Positions 15,698 through 25,497 are shown, numbered from the stretch's first letter. The stretch: DNA of 64,000 nt from Ewingella sp963519305 (GCA_963519305.1 CAUQMS010000011.1:62001-126000), one strand, 5' to 3'. Numbers and translations are program-made. The notes: a model not told the origin generated them from the sequence alone.

Positions 15698-17908
15698 ATG
15701 GCACTTCAGCGCTCTCTTTCACTGATTTCATCAAAGGGAACTTTTCAGCGTGGCACACTGGCGTTAACTATCGCCGCTGCACTGGGTTCTTATGCTTTTC
15801 AGGCTAATGCCACCACCACGGCTAAAGACGACACCATCGTGGTAACCGGTACGACGTCTGCCGATGTGGCGCCGGAATCTGCCTGGGGCCCGGCACCGAC
15901 TATCGCCGCCAAGCACAGCGCCACCGGCACCAAAACCGACACGCCTATCGTTAAGACTCCGCAGTCAATTTCAGTAGTAACGCGTGAAGAGATGGACATG
16001 AAACAGCCGTCCACGGTGAAAGAAGCGCTGGGTTATACGCCCGGCGTGTACGCCAGCCGCGGCAGTTCCTCCGTTTATGACGCTGTCGCGATTCGTGGTT
16101 TCACTTCGGTGAATACCAACCAGTATCTCGACGGTATCAAACTGCAGGGTGACAACTACTCTGAAGTGTCGATGGATCCGTACTTCCTCGAACGTGTAGA
16201 AGTGCTGCGTGGCCCGTCTTCAGTGCTCTACGGCAAAAGTAACCCGGGCGGCGTAGTGACGATGGTCAGCAAGCGCCCGACCACTGAGCCGCTGAAAGAA
16301 GTCCAGTTCAAAATGGGGTCAGACAACCTCTATCAGACCGGTTTTGATTTCAGCGATGCAATCGACGACGCAGGTGTTTACTCCTACCGTCTGACCGGCG
16401 TGGCGCGCAGTCAGGACTCCCAGCAGGTGATGTCGAAAGAGCAGCGTTATGCCATCGCACCTTCATTCAGCTGGCGCCCGGATGACAAAACTAACTTTAC
16501 CTTCCTGAGCAATTTCCAGAACGATCCGAACACCGGTTTTTACGGCTGGCTGCCGCGTGAAGGCACCGTTGTACCTTACATTGATGCCAACGGTAACTCG
16601 CATAAACTCCCTACAGATTTCAATGATGGGGAGCAGTCCAACAAGCTGTCCCGTAATCTGAAAATGGTCGGCTACAGCTTCGATCATGAGTTTAACGACA
16701 CCTGGACCGTGCGCCAGAACCTGCGTTATACCAAACTGGATACCGATTTTTCTGGTGTTTACGGCACCGGTTATGCGGGTAACGGCGTCCTGAACCGCGC
16801 TTATGTGCAGTCAAAAGAGAGCCTGAACAACTTTGATGTCGATACGCAGGCGCAGGCTAAATTTGCCACCGGCCCGGTTGACCACACGTTACTGACCGGT
16901 GTGGACTACATGCGTATGAGCAATGACGTAGATTCTTATTACGGCACGGCAAATCCGCTGAGCATGAATAACCCGCAGTACGGCAATGCCGATGTGGCGC
17001 TGAACTTCCCGTATCAGGTTCTGGATCGTCAGGAACAGACGGGCCTGTACGCGCAGGATCAGGCGGAATGGAATCAGTGGATCCTGACTCTGGGCGGACG
17101 TTACGACTTCTCTAAAAACTCGGTTCTGACGCGCAGTAGCAATGTGACCGATGAAGTGAATAACGATAAGTTCACCTGGCGTGGTGGTCTGAACTACCTG
17201 TTCAACAACGGTATTTCCCCTTACTTCAGCTACAGCGAATCCTTTGAACCCAACGTAGGTGCTACCCTTGGCGGGCAGGCGTTTGTCCCTTCAATCGGTA
17301 AACAGTACGAAGCGGGTGTTAAGTACATTCCGAACGATCGCCCGATCAGCCTTACCGCTGCGGTGTATCAGCTGACCAAAACCAATAACCTGACCGTCGA
17401 TCCGAATAACATCAATTTCCAGGTGCAGTCGGGTGAAATTCGTTCTCGCGGTGTTGAGCTGGAAGCCAAGGCAGCGGTTAACGCCAACATTAACGTCACG
17501 GCGTCTTACACCTATACCAATGCGGTCTACACGCAGGACACCAGTTACGAAGGCAAACGTCCGACAGAAGTGCCGCGCAATATGGCGTCACTGTGGGCGG
17601 ATTACACCTTCCACGAAACGGCGCTGAGCGGCCTGACTGTCGGATCCGGTGTGCGTTACGTCGGTGACAGCTCAAGCTTCTACACCACCGGTGACAAAAC
17701 TAACGATACGTTCGACGTTGCGGCTTACACGCTGGTTGATGCGACCGTGAAATATGATCTGAGCCGCTTCGGCATGCCGGGCTCTTCAGTCGGGGTGAAC
17801 ATCAACAACCTGCTGGACCGCGAGTATGTTGCCAGCTGCTACCGCGATTATGCCTGCTATTGGGGTTCCGATCGCCAGGTTGTCGCCACTGCGACTTTCC
17901 GTTTCTGA
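15698..17908 (+). CDS. fhuA: TonB-dependent ferrichrome receptor FhuA
   Basis: FhuA is the outer-membrane receptor for ferrichrome and related hydroxamate siderophores. Its signal peptide is cleaved near A38. The TonB box DDTIVVT (44-50) follows, then the plug domain (QSISVVTREEM, GFTSVNTNQYLDG, VLYGKSNPGG) and a 22-strand barrel ending in the terminal Phe of VVATATFRF. The 736 residues align with E. coli FhuA throughout. The extracellular loop equivalent to E. coli L4 is about 18 residues shorter and lacks its cysteine pair. It is the first gene of fhuACDB, under a Fur box. Confidence 0.94.
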   Translation: MALQRSLSLISSKGTFQRGTLALTIAAALGSYAFQANATTTAKDDTIVVTGTTSADVAPESAWGPAPTIAAKHSATGTKTDTPIVKTPQSISVVTREEMDMKQPSTVKEALGYTPGVYASRGSSSVYDAVAIRGFTSVNTNQYLDGIKLQGDNYSEVSMDPYFLERVEVLRGPSSVLYGKSNPGGVVTMVSKRPTTEPLKEVQFKMGSDNLYQTGFDFSDAIDDAGVYSYRLTGVARSQDSQQVMSKEQRYAIAPSFSWRPDDKTNFTFLSNFQNDPNTGFYGWLPREGTVVPYIDANGNSHKLPTDFNDGEQSNKLSRNLKMVGYSFDHEFNDTWTVRQNLRYTKLDTDFSGVYGTGYAGNGVLNRAYVQSKESLNNFDVDTQAQAKFATGPVDHTLLTGVDYMRMSNDVDSYYGTANPLSMNNPQYGNADVALNFPYQVLDRQEQTGLYAQDQAEWNQWILTLGGRYDFSKNSVLTRSSNVTDEVNNDKFTWRGGLNYLFNNGISPYFSYSESFEPNVGATLGGQAFVPSIGKQYEAGVKYIPNDRPISLTAAVYQLTKTNNLTVDPNNINFQVQSGEIRSRGVELEAKAAVNANINVTASYTYTNAVYTQDTSYEGKRPTEVPRNMASLWADYTFHETALSGLTVGSGVRYVGDSSSFYTTGDKTNDTFDVAAYTLVDATVKYDLSRFGMPGSSVGVNINNLLDREYVASCYRDYACYWGSDRQVVATATFRF

Positions 17909-17933
17909 TAGTCTGAAGTGACAGCAGGAAAGT

Positions 17934-17957
17934 GGGCACGAAATTTCGTGCCCTTTT
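17934..17957 (+). terminator. fhuA-fhuC attenuator hairpin
   Basis: GGGCACG-AAATTT-CGTGCCC is followed by TTTTCC between fhuA and fhuC. The short U-run suggests partial termination, which would give more receptor than transporter. Confidence 0.7.
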
Positions 17958-17993
17958 CCGTTTCTTTATCCAACGTAAAGAACCTCTAACCGG

Positions 17994-18830
17994 ATGTCTG
18001 AGAATCTTATGTCAAACAACGCCATGCCAGAGTCGTCCACGCATCCGCATGCGCAGGACAGCACCTTCAGCTTGCAGCAGGTGAGTTTTACCGTGCCGGG
18101 GAGAACGTTGCTGGCTCCGCTTTCACTGACCTTTCCAAAAGGTAAAGTGTGCGGCCTGATTGGTCATAACGGTTCCGGTAAATCGACGCTACTGAAAATG
18201 TTGGGCCGCCATCAGCCTGCGTCGTCGGGGCAAATTCTGCTCAACGACACGCCGCTGACGCAGTGGGACAGTAAAGCCTTTGCCCGTCAGGTGGCTTATC
18301 TGCCGCAGCAATTGCCCGCCGCCGAAGGGATGACGGTGCAGGAACTGGTGGCGATAGGGCGTTACCCGTGGCACGGCGCGCTGGGGCGTTTCAAACATCA
18401 GGATAAAGAAAAAGTGGAAGAGGCGATCGCGCTGGTGGGGCTGAAGCCTTTCGCGCATCGTCTGGTTGACAGCCTGTCAGGCGGCGAGCGCCAGCGCGCA
18501 TGGCTGGCGATGATGGTGGCACAGGACAGCCGCTGTCTGCTGCTCGACGAACCGACCTCCGCGCTGGACATCGCCCATCAGGTGGATGTGCTGGCGCTGA
18601 TCCACCGGCTCAGTCAGGAAAAAGGGCTGACGGTGATCGCCGTGCTGCATGACCTGAATATGGCAGCCCGCTATTGCGACTATCTGATGGCGCTGCGTGG
18701 CGGAGAGATGATTGCTCAGGGCACACCGCAGGAGATGATGCGCGGCGACGTTCTGGAGCAGGTTTATGGGATCCCAATGGGGATCCTTCCGCATCCGGCC
18801 GGTGGTGCGCCGGTGAGCTTTGTGTATTGA
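17994..18830 (+). CDS. fhuC: Ferric hydroxamate ABC transporter ATPase
   Basis: FhuC powers FhuB-mediated import of ferric hydroxamates. Walker A GHNGSGKST is at residues 57-65, the signature LSGGE at 161-165, and Walker B CLLLDE at 181-186, with the switch histidine in AVLHD. The C-terminus GILPHPAGGAPVSFVY is typical of FhuC. The N-terminus is about 13 residues longer than in E. coli; an alternative ATG at 18009 would trim five of these. The stop lies one base before the fhuD ATG. Confidence 0.95.
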   Translation: MSENLMSNNAMPESSTHPHAQDSTFSLQQVSFTVPGRTLLAPLSLTFPKGKVCGLIGHNGSGKSTLLKMLGRHQPASSGQILLNDTPLTQWDSKAFARQVAYLPQQLPAAEGMTVQELVAIGRYPWHGALGRFKHQDKEKVEEAIALVGLKPFAHRLVDSLSGGERQRAWLAMMVAQDSRCLLLDEPTSALDIAHQVDVLALIHRLSQEKGLTVIAVLHDLNMAARYCDYLMALRGGEMIAQGTPQEMMRGDVLEQVYGIPMGILPHPAGGAPVSFVY

Positions 18831-18831
18831 T

Positions 18832-19734
18832 ATGTCTGAGATTTTCCTGAGTTCCGGTTTAACGCGTCGTCGCCTTTTGCAGGCGCTGGCGCTCTCTCCA
18901 TTGCTGGCTTCATTGCCTTCATTCGCGGCTTCCCGTCCCGATCTGCAAAAAATTATTGCCCTCGAATGGCTGCCTGCCGAACTGCTGATCGCGTTGGGAG
19001 TGATGCCGATGGGGGTGGCGGATATCCACAATTACAATTTGTGGGTGGATGAGCCCAGGCTTCCCGCCAGCGTCATTGACGTGGGCCAGAGAATGGAGCC
19101 GAACATGGAGCTGCTGCAACAGCTTCAACCCTCACTGTTGCTGGTATCTGAAGGTTACGGCCCGAAGGTCAGCCAGCTGGCGCCGATTGCGCCAGTGTTG
19201 GGCATGACGGCCAATGATGGCAGCGCAGAGCCGCTGAAACGCGCCATCAGTTCGTTGTATAAACTGGCCGATTATCTCGGTTTGCAGGAGCGTGCCGCAC
19301 AGCATGTGCAGGCTTATCACGACTTGCTGGACCAGACCCGGCAGAATCTGCACCCCGTCGCACAGCAGCCGATTTTACTCTTCTCTTTGCTCGATACCCG
19401 CCACGCACTGGTGTTCGGCAAGGGCAGTCTGTTTCAGGAAGTGATGAAAGACCTCGGGCTGAGCAATGCCTGGCAGGGCGAAGACAGTTTCTGGGGCAGC
19501 GTGACGGTCGGCATTGAGCGACTGGCGTCGGTAAAAAACGCCCGCGCACTCTGTTTCAGCCACGGCGATGCCGACATTTTTGCCAAAGTTTCCCGCACGC
19601 CGCTCTGGCAGGCGCTGCCGTTTGTGCGTGAAAAACAACTCAGCGTGGTGCCAGCCGTATGGTTCTACGGTTCCACCTTCAGTGCGATGCGTTTTTGCCG
19701 CATTCTTAATGAACAGCTCGGGAGCGCGAAATGA
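18832..19734 (+). CDS. fhuD: Periplasmic ferric hydroxamate-binding protein
   Basis: FhuD delivers ferric hydroxamates from the outer membrane to FhuB. The 300 residues begin with a twin-arginine-type leader (TRRRLLQALALSPLLA), so Tat export is likely, as proposed for E. coli FhuD. The mature part shows the class III binding-protein pattern, with EWLPAELLIALGV near the start and VPAVWFYGSTFSAMRF near the end. ATG 18832 is preferred to an in-frame TTG four codons earlier because it matches the family. The fhuB start overlaps its stop by four bases. Confidence 0.93.
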   Translation: MSEIFLSSGLTRRRLLQALALSPLLASLPSFAASRPDLQKIIALEWLPAELLIALGVMPMGVADIHNYNLWVDEPRLPASVIDVGQRMEPNMELLQQLQPSLLLVSEGYGPKVSQLAPIAPVLGMTANDGSAEPLKRAISSLYKLADYLGLQERAAQHVQAYHDLLDQTRQNLHPVAQQPILLFSLLDTRHALVFGKGSLFQEVMKDLGLSNAWQGEDSFWGSVTVGIERLASVKNARALCFSHGDADIFAKVSRTPLWQALPFVREKQLSVVPAVWFYGSTFSAMRFCRILNEQLGSAK

Positions 19735-21719
19735 ACCGTCGCTCACTGAGTCAGACCTTTATTCTGTTAACCCTGCTGACGCTGGTCAGTGCAGTGCTCA
19801 CCGTTTATAACCTGCGTCAGCAACTGCCCTATGGACTGTGGCGGGAAGCGTTGTGGCAGCCGGACATCCATGACGTCAATCAGATGCTGTTCCATTACAG
19901 CCAGCTTCCGCGCGTAGCCGTTGCGCTGCTGGCCGGAGCCGGTCTGGGGCTGGTCGGTCTGCTGTTTCAGCAGGTATTGCGTAATCCGCTGGCGGAACCG
20001 GCCACGCTCGGTGTCTCCGCCGGGGCACAGCTCGGGCTGACCGTCGCCACACTGTGGGCGCTGCCGGGCGGGGAAATCACCCAGCAGTTCGCGGCAATGG
20101 CAGGCGCGGTAGTTATTGGCCTGCTGGTGTTTGGCATCGCCTGGGGCAAACGCATGTCGCCGGTGACGCTGATCCTCGCCGGGCTGGTGCTCGGCTTATA
20201 CTGCGCCGCCGTGAACAGCCTGTTTGGTTTGTTCAATTATCAGAGCTTGCAAAGCCTGTATATGTGGAGCACCGGTTCGCTTAATCAGCAGGACTGGAGC
20301 ATCGCGAATTTCCTGCTGCCACGGCTGATCATCGTCTGGCTACTGGCGTTTCTTCTGCAACGTCCGATGACCCTGCTGGGCCTGGACGACGGTGTGGCGA
20401 AAAACGTAGGACTGGGGCTCAACACGGCGCGGCTGACCGTGCTGACGATAGCCATTCTGATGAGTGCGCAGCTGGTTAACGCCGTCGGCATCATCGGGTT
20501 TATTGGCCTGTTTGCGCCGCTGCTGGCGAAAATGCTGGGTGCGCGCCGCCTGCCATCGCGGCTGATTCTGGCGCCGTTGATTGGTGCACTGCTGTTGTGG
20601 CTGACGGATCAGATCATGCAGTATCTGACGCAAGTATGGATGGAGATCTCAACCGGTGCCGCCACGGCGCTGGTCGGTGCGCCGCTGCTGTTGTGGCTGC
20701 TGCCGCGTCTGCGTAACAGCATGGCACCGCCGCCGATGAATCAGGGTGATAAGGTGCCCAATGAGCGTCATCATTTGGTCCGCTGGGTTTCATTAGCGCT
20801 GCTGTTGTTGCTGGCAGGTATTGCGGTGGCGCTGATGGCCGGGCGTGATTCGCACGGCTGGAACTGGGCAACGGGCGCGCAGCTTGACGCACTCTTGCAG
20901 TGGCGAACGCCCCGTATGCTGGCCGCGCTGGCGGCGGGTGTCATGCTGGCGTCGTCGGGGGTGTTGATTCAAAAACTGACCGGCAACGCGATGGCGAGCC
21001 CTGAGGTGCTGGGCATCAGCTCCGGTGCGGCCTTCGGCGTGGTACTGATGCTGTTTATCGTACCGGGCGATGCTTTTGTCTGGCTGCTGCCCGCAGGCAG
21101 CGCGGGTGCCGCGGCCACGCTGCTGGTGATCATGGTTTCTTCCGGACTGCGGCGTTTCTCAGCAGAACGTATGCTGCTGGCCGGTATCGCGTTGAGTACG
21201 GCGTTCAGCACGTTGGTGTCGCTGCTGCTGGCCAGCGGCGATCCGCGTATGGGAGGGCTGCTGACCTGGCTTTCCGGTTCGACCTATTCGGTGACGATGG
21301 ATCAGGCCTGGCGCACGGCGGCCATTGCCGTCGTGTTGCTGATGCTGGTGCCGTTGTGTCGCCGCTGGGTGACTATTTTGCCGCTTGGCAGCGTGACCGC
21401 GAAATCAGTTGGTATGGCGTTAACGCCGAGCCGCATGGCGATCCTGCTGCTGGCGGCCGTCATGACCGCTGCCGCGACCCTGACAATCGGCCCGTTGAGT
21501 TTTGTCGGTCTGATGGCACCGCATATGGCGCGGATGCTGGGTTTTCGCCGGGCGATGCCGCAGTGGATGGTCGCCAGTATTTTAGGCGGACTGCTGATGG
21601 TCTTTGCTGACTGGTGCGGGCGCATGGTGATCTTCCCGGATCAAATCCCGGCAGGGCTTCTTGCGACCTTTATCGGCGCACCGTACTTTGTTTATCTGCT
21701 GAGAAAGCAGGGCAGGTAG
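19731..21719 (+). CDS. fhuB: Ferric hydroxamate ABC transporter permease (fused halves)
   Basis: FhuB is the inner-membrane permease; two FecCD-type domains are fused in one 662-residue chain, about 20 membrane spans. Each half carries its coupling region: PRVAVALLAGAGLGLVG and NPLAEPATLGVSAG in the first, PRMLAALAAGVMLASSG and AMASPEVLGISSGA in the second. Both halves end in FIGLFAPLLAKML- or FVGLMAPHMARML-type motifs. The ATGA overlap with fhuD indicates coupled translation. A bidirectional terminator separates it from convergent hemL. Confidence 0.95.
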   Translation: MNRRSLSQTFILLTLLTLVSAVLTVYNLRQQLPYGLWREALWQPDIHDVNQMLFHYSQLPRVAVALLAGAGLGLVGLLFQQVLRNPLAEPATLGVSAGAQLGLTVATLWALPGGEITQQFAAMAGAVVIGLLVFGIAWGKRMSPVTLILAGLVLGLYCAAVNSLFGLFNYQSLQSLYMWSTGSLNQQDWSIANFLLPRLIIVWLLAFLLQRPMTLLGLDDGVAKNVGLGLNTARLTVLTIAILMSAQLVNAVGIIGFIGLFAPLLAKMLGARRLPSRLILAPLIGALLLWLTDQIMQYLTQVWMEISTGAATALVGAPLLLWLLPRLRNSMAPPPMNQGDKVPNERHHLVRWVSLALLLLLAGIAVALMAGRDSHGWNWATGAQLDALLQWRTPRMLAALAAGVMLASSGVLIQKLTGNAMASPEVLGISSGAAFGVVLMLFIVPGDAFVWLLPAGSAGAAATLLVIMVSSGLRRFSAERMLLAGIALSTAFSTLVSLLLASGDPRMGGLLTWLSGSTYSVTMDQAWRTAAIAVVLLMLVPLCRRWVTILPLGSVTAKSVGMALTPSRMAILLLAAVMTAAATLTIGPLSFVGLMAPHMARMLGFRRAMPQWMVASILGGLLMVFADWCGRMVIFPDQIPAGLLATFIGAPYFVYLLRKQGR

Positions 21720-21736
21720 TGCCTATCTGAGCATGC

Positions 21737-21765
21737 AAAAAGGGGCCAAATGGCCCCTTTATTTT
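21737..21765. terminator. Bidirectional terminator between fhuB and hemL
   Basis: AAAAAGGGGCCA-AA-TGGCCCCTTT is a GC-rich stem flanked by A-run and T-run, serving both converging genes. Confidence 0.9.
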
Positions 21766-21781
21766 AAACGCGGTGGTTAAC

Positions 21782-23062
21782 TCAAAGCTTCGCGAAGCAA
21801 CGACGCGCAGCGTCGATGGTGCGCTGGATATCTTCCTGTGTGTGGGCCAGCGACATGAAACCGGCTTCGAACGCGGACGGTGCCAGATACACTCCCTCTT
21901 CCAGCATCAGGTGGAAGAACTTTTTGAAGCGTTCGACGTTGCACTGCATCACATCCTGATAGCAGGTGACGGTTTCGGCGTCGGTGAAGAACAGGCCGAA
22001 CATGCCGCCAACGTGGTTGACGACAAACGGGATATTCTCTTTTTGCGCTGCGTGAACCAAACCTTCCGCCAGACGGGTAGTGAGGTCAGTCAGGGTCTGG
22101 TGTACACCGGGCTGCGCCACCTGCGTCAGGCAGGCAATACCCGCCGCCATCGCGATCGGGTTGCCGGACAGCGTACCAGCCTGATAGACCGGGCCAGTGG
22201 GCGCCAGCGCTTCCATCACTTCACGACGTCCGCCGAAAGCACCCACTGGCATACCGCCGCCGATGATTTTGCCTAAACAGGTGAGGTCAGGCATCACATC
22301 GTAATACTCCTGAGCCCCACCCAGTGCGACGCGAAAACCGGTCATGACTTCATCGATGATCAACAGTGCGCCGAATTCATCACACAGTGCGCGCAGACCT
22401 GGCAGGAACTCCGGCAATGGCGGCACGCAGTTCATATTGCCTGCAACTGGCTCAACGATGATGCAGGCAATCTCCTCTGGGAATTGCTCGAATGCCGCAC
22501 GAACGGAATCCAGATCATTATAGGTACAGGTGAGGGTGTGTTTGGCGAAATCAGCCGGAACCCCCGGCGAGTTTGGCTGGCCCAGGGTCAGCGCACCTGA
22601 ACCGGCTTTCACCAGCAGGCAGTCGGCATGGCCGTGATAGCAGCCTTCGAACTTGATGATTTTATCGCGATGAGTGAAGCCACGGGCCAGACGAATGGCG
22701 CTCATGGTGGCTTCGGTACCGGAGTTCACCATGCGTACCATATCCATACTTGGCACAAGATCGGTGACCAGTTCGGCCATTTTGACTTCCATTTCGGTCG
22801 GCGCGCCAAAGCTCAGGCCGCGCTGGGCCGCTTCGATCACCGCGTTGCGGATCTCCGGGTTGTTATGGCCCAGAACCATCGGGCCCCATGAGCCAACATA
22901 ATCGATATAGGCTTTGCCATCGGCATCAAACAAGAAAGCGCCATCGGCACGTTCAATGAATAAAGGGATGCCGCCCACGCCGGAGAATGCGCGTACCGGC
23001 GAATTCACCCCGCCTGGGATCAGCGCTTGCGCCTGCGAAAACAGACTTTCTGACTTACTCAT
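21782..23062 (-). CDS. hemL: Glutamate-1-semialdehyde 2,1-aminomutase
   Basis: HemL is a PLP enzyme that converts glutamate-1-semialdehyde to 5-aminolevulinate, the precursor of heme and of the siroheme made by CysG in this window. The protein is 426 residues, colinear with E. coli HemL. The PLP lysine is K265 in CLGKIIGGGMPVGAF, and the IIDEVMTGFR motif precedes it. ATG 23062 has AGGAG eight bases upstream; an in-frame start nine codons earlier is not needed. Confidence 0.97.
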   Translation of the reverse strand: MSKSESLFSQAQALIPGGVNSPVRAFSGVGGIPLFIERADGAFLFDADGKAYIDYVGSWGPMVLGHNNPEIRNAVIEAAQRGLSFGAPTEMEVKMAELVTDLVPSMDMVRMVNSGTEATMSAIRLARGFTHRDKIIKFEGCYHGHADCLLVKAGSGALTLGQPNSPGVPADFAKHTLTCTYNDLDSVRAAFEQFPEEIACIIVEPVAGNMNCVPPLPEFLPGLRALCDEFGALLIIDEVMTGFRVALGGAQEYYDVMPDLTCLGKIIGGGMPVGAFGGRREVMEALAPTGPVYQAGTLSGNPIAMAAGIACLTQVAQPGVHQTLTDLTTRLAEGLVHAAQKENIPFVVNHVGGMFGLFFTDAETVTCYQDVMQCNVERFKKFFHLMLEEGVYLAPSAFEAGFMSLAHTQEDIQRTIDAARRCFAKL

Positions 23063-23257
23063 ATACGGCTCCTGGATTGTGCTGCTCACAGCAGATCATT
23101 GTGCGAAAAAAGAAACGAACGATCCCTCTATTCTAGAGAAGTGAGCGGCGTTATGAAATCGTTACGCAAGATCGGCAGGCCATTACGCTTTCCGGATCGC
23201 GGATTTGTATGATTAAATTGCCACTTCTTCCCGATACTCTCTCTTTCTGATAAGCGA

Positions 23258-24715
23258 ATGATGAGCGAACAACAGACCGAATCTGAAGCGATGCGCGGGC
23301 CGCATAAACGCAGCGAAATTTTACGTCAGTTCCTGCGGCGCGATAAAACCCCAGTGGCGATTTTAATCGTGGCGGCTATCGTCGGCACAGTGGCGGGCCT
23401 GCTGGGTGTGGCCTTTGAGAAGGCCGTAGACTGGGTTCAGCATGTGCGTCTGTCCGGTCTGGGCTTTTTCAGCGATTATGGGCTCCTGCTGTGGCCGCTG
23501 ACCTTTGTGGTGTCGGCGGGGCTTGCGATGTTTGGCTACTATCTGGTGCACCGATTTGCCCCCGAAGCCAGCGGATCAGGTATCCCTGAAATTGAGGGCG
23601 CGCTGGAGGAATTACGCCCGGTGCGCTGGTGGCGGGTGATCCCGGTTAAATTCTTCGGCGGCATGGGCACGCTGGGCGCAGGCATGGTGCTGGGGCGCGA
23701 AGGGCCAACCGTGCAGATGGGCGCTAACATCGGCAAAATGATGGTGGATATTTTCCGCCTGCGCAGCGCCGAGGCACGCCACTCATTACTGGCGACCGGC
23801 GCGGCCGCGGGCCTTTCTGCGGCGTTCAATGCACCGCTGGCCGGAATTTTGTTTATCATCGAAGAGATGCGTCTGCAGTTTCGCTACAGCCTGATCTCAA
23901 TTAAAGCGGTGTTTATCGGCGTGATTATGTCCAGCATCGTGTTCCGTATTTTCAACGGCGAAGGGGCAGTGATTGAAGTCGGCAAACTGGCTAACGCACC
24001 GCTCAATACGCTGTGGCTCTATCTGGTTTTAGGCATGGTATTTGGCGTGGTCGGTGTCGGGTTCAATGCGCTGATTTTCCGCACGCAAGATATGTTCGCC
24101 CGCGTCCACGGCGGCAATTTACGCAAGGTGCTGATCATTGGCGGCCTGCTCGGCGGTATGTGCGGCATTCTGGGGCTGATTCAGCCTGAAGCAGCGGGGG
24201 GCGGTTTCGCGTTGATTCCGCTGGCCGCGGCCGGAAAATATACCCTCGGCATGTTGCTGTTTATCTTTATTGTCCGCGTGATCACCACGCTGCTCTGTTT
24301 TGCCTCCGGCGCACCGGGTGGGATTTTCGCCCCGATGCTGGCGCTGGGGACGTTACTCGGCACCGCCTTTGGCAACGCCAGTCTGGCCATGTTCCCGCAG
24401 TACGGCATCGAACCCGCGACCTTTGCCATTGCCGGAATGGGCGCGCTGTTTGCCGCCAGCGTACGCGCACCTCTTACGGGTATCGTACTGGTGCTGGAAA
24501 TGACGGATAACTATCAGCTGATTTTGCCGATGATTATTACCTGCCTTGGTGCCACGCTGCTGGCGCAGTTTCTCGGTGGAAAACCCTTATATTCCGCTAT
24601 CCTGACGCGCACCCTGCAACGCCAGGAGCGTGAGAATGCGGCCAGAGCAGACGCGGAACCGGCGGGCGAGAGCATAAATAGGCAGGACGGCAGCGGTAAA
24701 ACCGCTCATAATTGA
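23258..24715 (+). CDS. clcA: H+/Cl- exchange transporter ClcA
   Basis: ClcA is an inner-membrane 2 Cl-/1 H+ antiporter that supports extreme acid resistance. The selectivity signatures GSGIPE, GREGP (gating E148) and GGIFAP are intact, the internal proton glutamate E203 is present, and the tyrosine in GGKPLYSAIL matches Y445. At 485 residues it is slightly longer than E. coli ClcA at the C-terminus. Two adjacent ATGs (23258, 23261) are possible starts and the ribosome site is weak. It is divergent from hemL. Confidence 0.94.
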   Translation: MMSEQQTESEAMRGPHKRSEILRQFLRRDKTPVAILIVAAIVGTVAGLLGVAFEKAVDWVQHVRLSGLGFFSDYGLLLWPLTFVVSAGLAMFGYYLVHRFAPEASGSGIPEIEGALEELRPVRWWRVIPVKFFGGMGTLGAGMVLGREGPTVQMGANIGKMMVDIFRLRSAEARHSLLATGAAAGLSAAFNAPLAGILFIIEEMRLQFRYSLISIKAVFIGVIMSSIVFRIFNGEGAVIEVGKLANAPLNTLWLYLVLGMVFGVVGVGFNALIFRTQDMFARVHGGNLRKVLIIGGLLGGMCGILGLIQPEAAGGGFALIPLAAAGKYTLGMLLFIFIVRVITTLLCFASGAPGGIFAPMLALGTLLGTAFGNASLAMFPQYGIEPATFAIAGMGALFAASVRAPLTGIVLVLEMTDNYQLILPMIITCLGATLLAQFLGGKPLYSAILTRTLQRQERENAARADAEPAGESINRQDGSGKTAHN

Positions 24716-24802
24716 AGTATTGATTCAGGTACTACATAATCAGTTCATTATTCAGACAGCCAGTCCGGCGGCCTGAACAGAAAACGGATTGGGAGTGAGA
24801 AA

Positions 24803-25177
24803 ATGAGTGAAGCAACAATGAGTGACCCGACCGAAGTAGAAACCAGCGCACTGCCGCTGCAATTTACCGACGCGGCTGCCCGTAAAGTCAAAGTCCTGAT
24901 CTCCGATGAAGAGAACCCGGACATGAAACTGCGTGTTTACATTACCGGCGGCGGTTGCAGTGGCTTCCAGTATGGTTTCACCTTCGATGACAAGATCAAC
25001 GACGGCGACATGACCATTGAAAAATCCGGCGTTGCCCTCGTGGTTGACCCGATGAGCCTGCAATATCTGGTAGGCGGTTCGGTGGATTACACCGAAGGTC
25101 TGGAAGGTTCGCGCTTTATCGTCACTAACCCGAATGCAAAAACTACCTGTGGTTGTGGATCCTCGTTCAGCATTTAG
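24803..25177 (+). CDS. erpA: Iron-sulfur cluster insertion protein ErpA
   Basis: ErpA is an A-type carrier that inserts Fe-S clusters into apo-proteins such as the isoprenoid enzymes IspG/IspH. The three cluster-binding cysteines are present: C52 in GGGCSGFQ, and C116 and C118 in the TCGCGSSF tail. The N-terminus has about 10 more residues than E. coli. The GGGAGTGAG site supports ATG 24803, but a second ATG six codons on (24818) would shorten the extension. Confidence 0.96.
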   Translation: MSEATMSDPTEVETSALPLQFTDAAARKVKVLISDEENPDMKLRVYITGGGCSGFQYGFTFDDKINDGDMTIEKSGVALVVDPMSLQYLVGGSVDYTEGLEGSRFIVTNPNAKTTCGCGSSFSI

Positions 25178-25200
25178 TGATCGTCTGACACAAGCACACA

Positions 25201-25246
25201 AAAAAAGCCCGTCTGCCTTTCAATGGCACACGGGCTTTTTCTTTTT
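25201..25246. terminator. Bidirectional terminator after erpA
   Basis: A-run, then AGCCCGTCTGCC paired with GGCACACGGGCT (one mismatch), then a T-run. It serves erpA and the convergent small secreted-protein gene. Confidence 0.88.
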
Positions 25247-25251
25247 GGCGT

Positions 25252-25497
25252 TTACCACTCAACCGTTACTAATTTGCTTCCCACTGAAACGCCCGGAACG
25301 TCTGCCAGCTGGCTTTCGCTGATATGAGGCTGGCTGAAGCTTTGCTGTGCACAACTGACTGAAGGTTGGCTGCCTGTCACGCTGACTGCGCAGGTCGGCA
25401 TAATGGTCAGACTGATGTCGATTTCTCCGCTGCTCGTTCCTGCAAAAGCAGTGAGCGGACTCAGGGCAATAAGCGCACTGAGCAAAAGGTGTTTCAT
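25252..25497 (-). CDS. Small secreted protein of unknown function
   Basis: I do not recognise this 81-residue protein. It has a clear Sec signal peptide (MKHLLLSALIALSPLTAFA, cleaved after residue 19). The mature part is about 62 residues with two cysteines (CAVSV and VSCAQ), beta-strand patterns, and a final VTVEW like the last strand of fimbrial or spore-coat-U-type subunits, though it is far too short for a complete subunit. AGGAA lies nine bases before the ATG, and it shares the erpA terminator. In E. coli yadS lies between erpA and btuF; here this gene occupies that place. Confidence 0.65.
   Translation of the reverse strand: MKHLLLSALIALSPLTAFAGTSSGEIDISLTIMPTCAVSVTGSQPSVSCAQQSFSQPHISESQLADVPGVSVGSKLVTVEW

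Noticed and set aside
18820..18834. TTG start for fhuD four codons upstream
   Set aside because: ATG 18832 gives the family-type N-terminus just after the fhuC stop; the TTG start would overlap fhuC and add unconserved residues.
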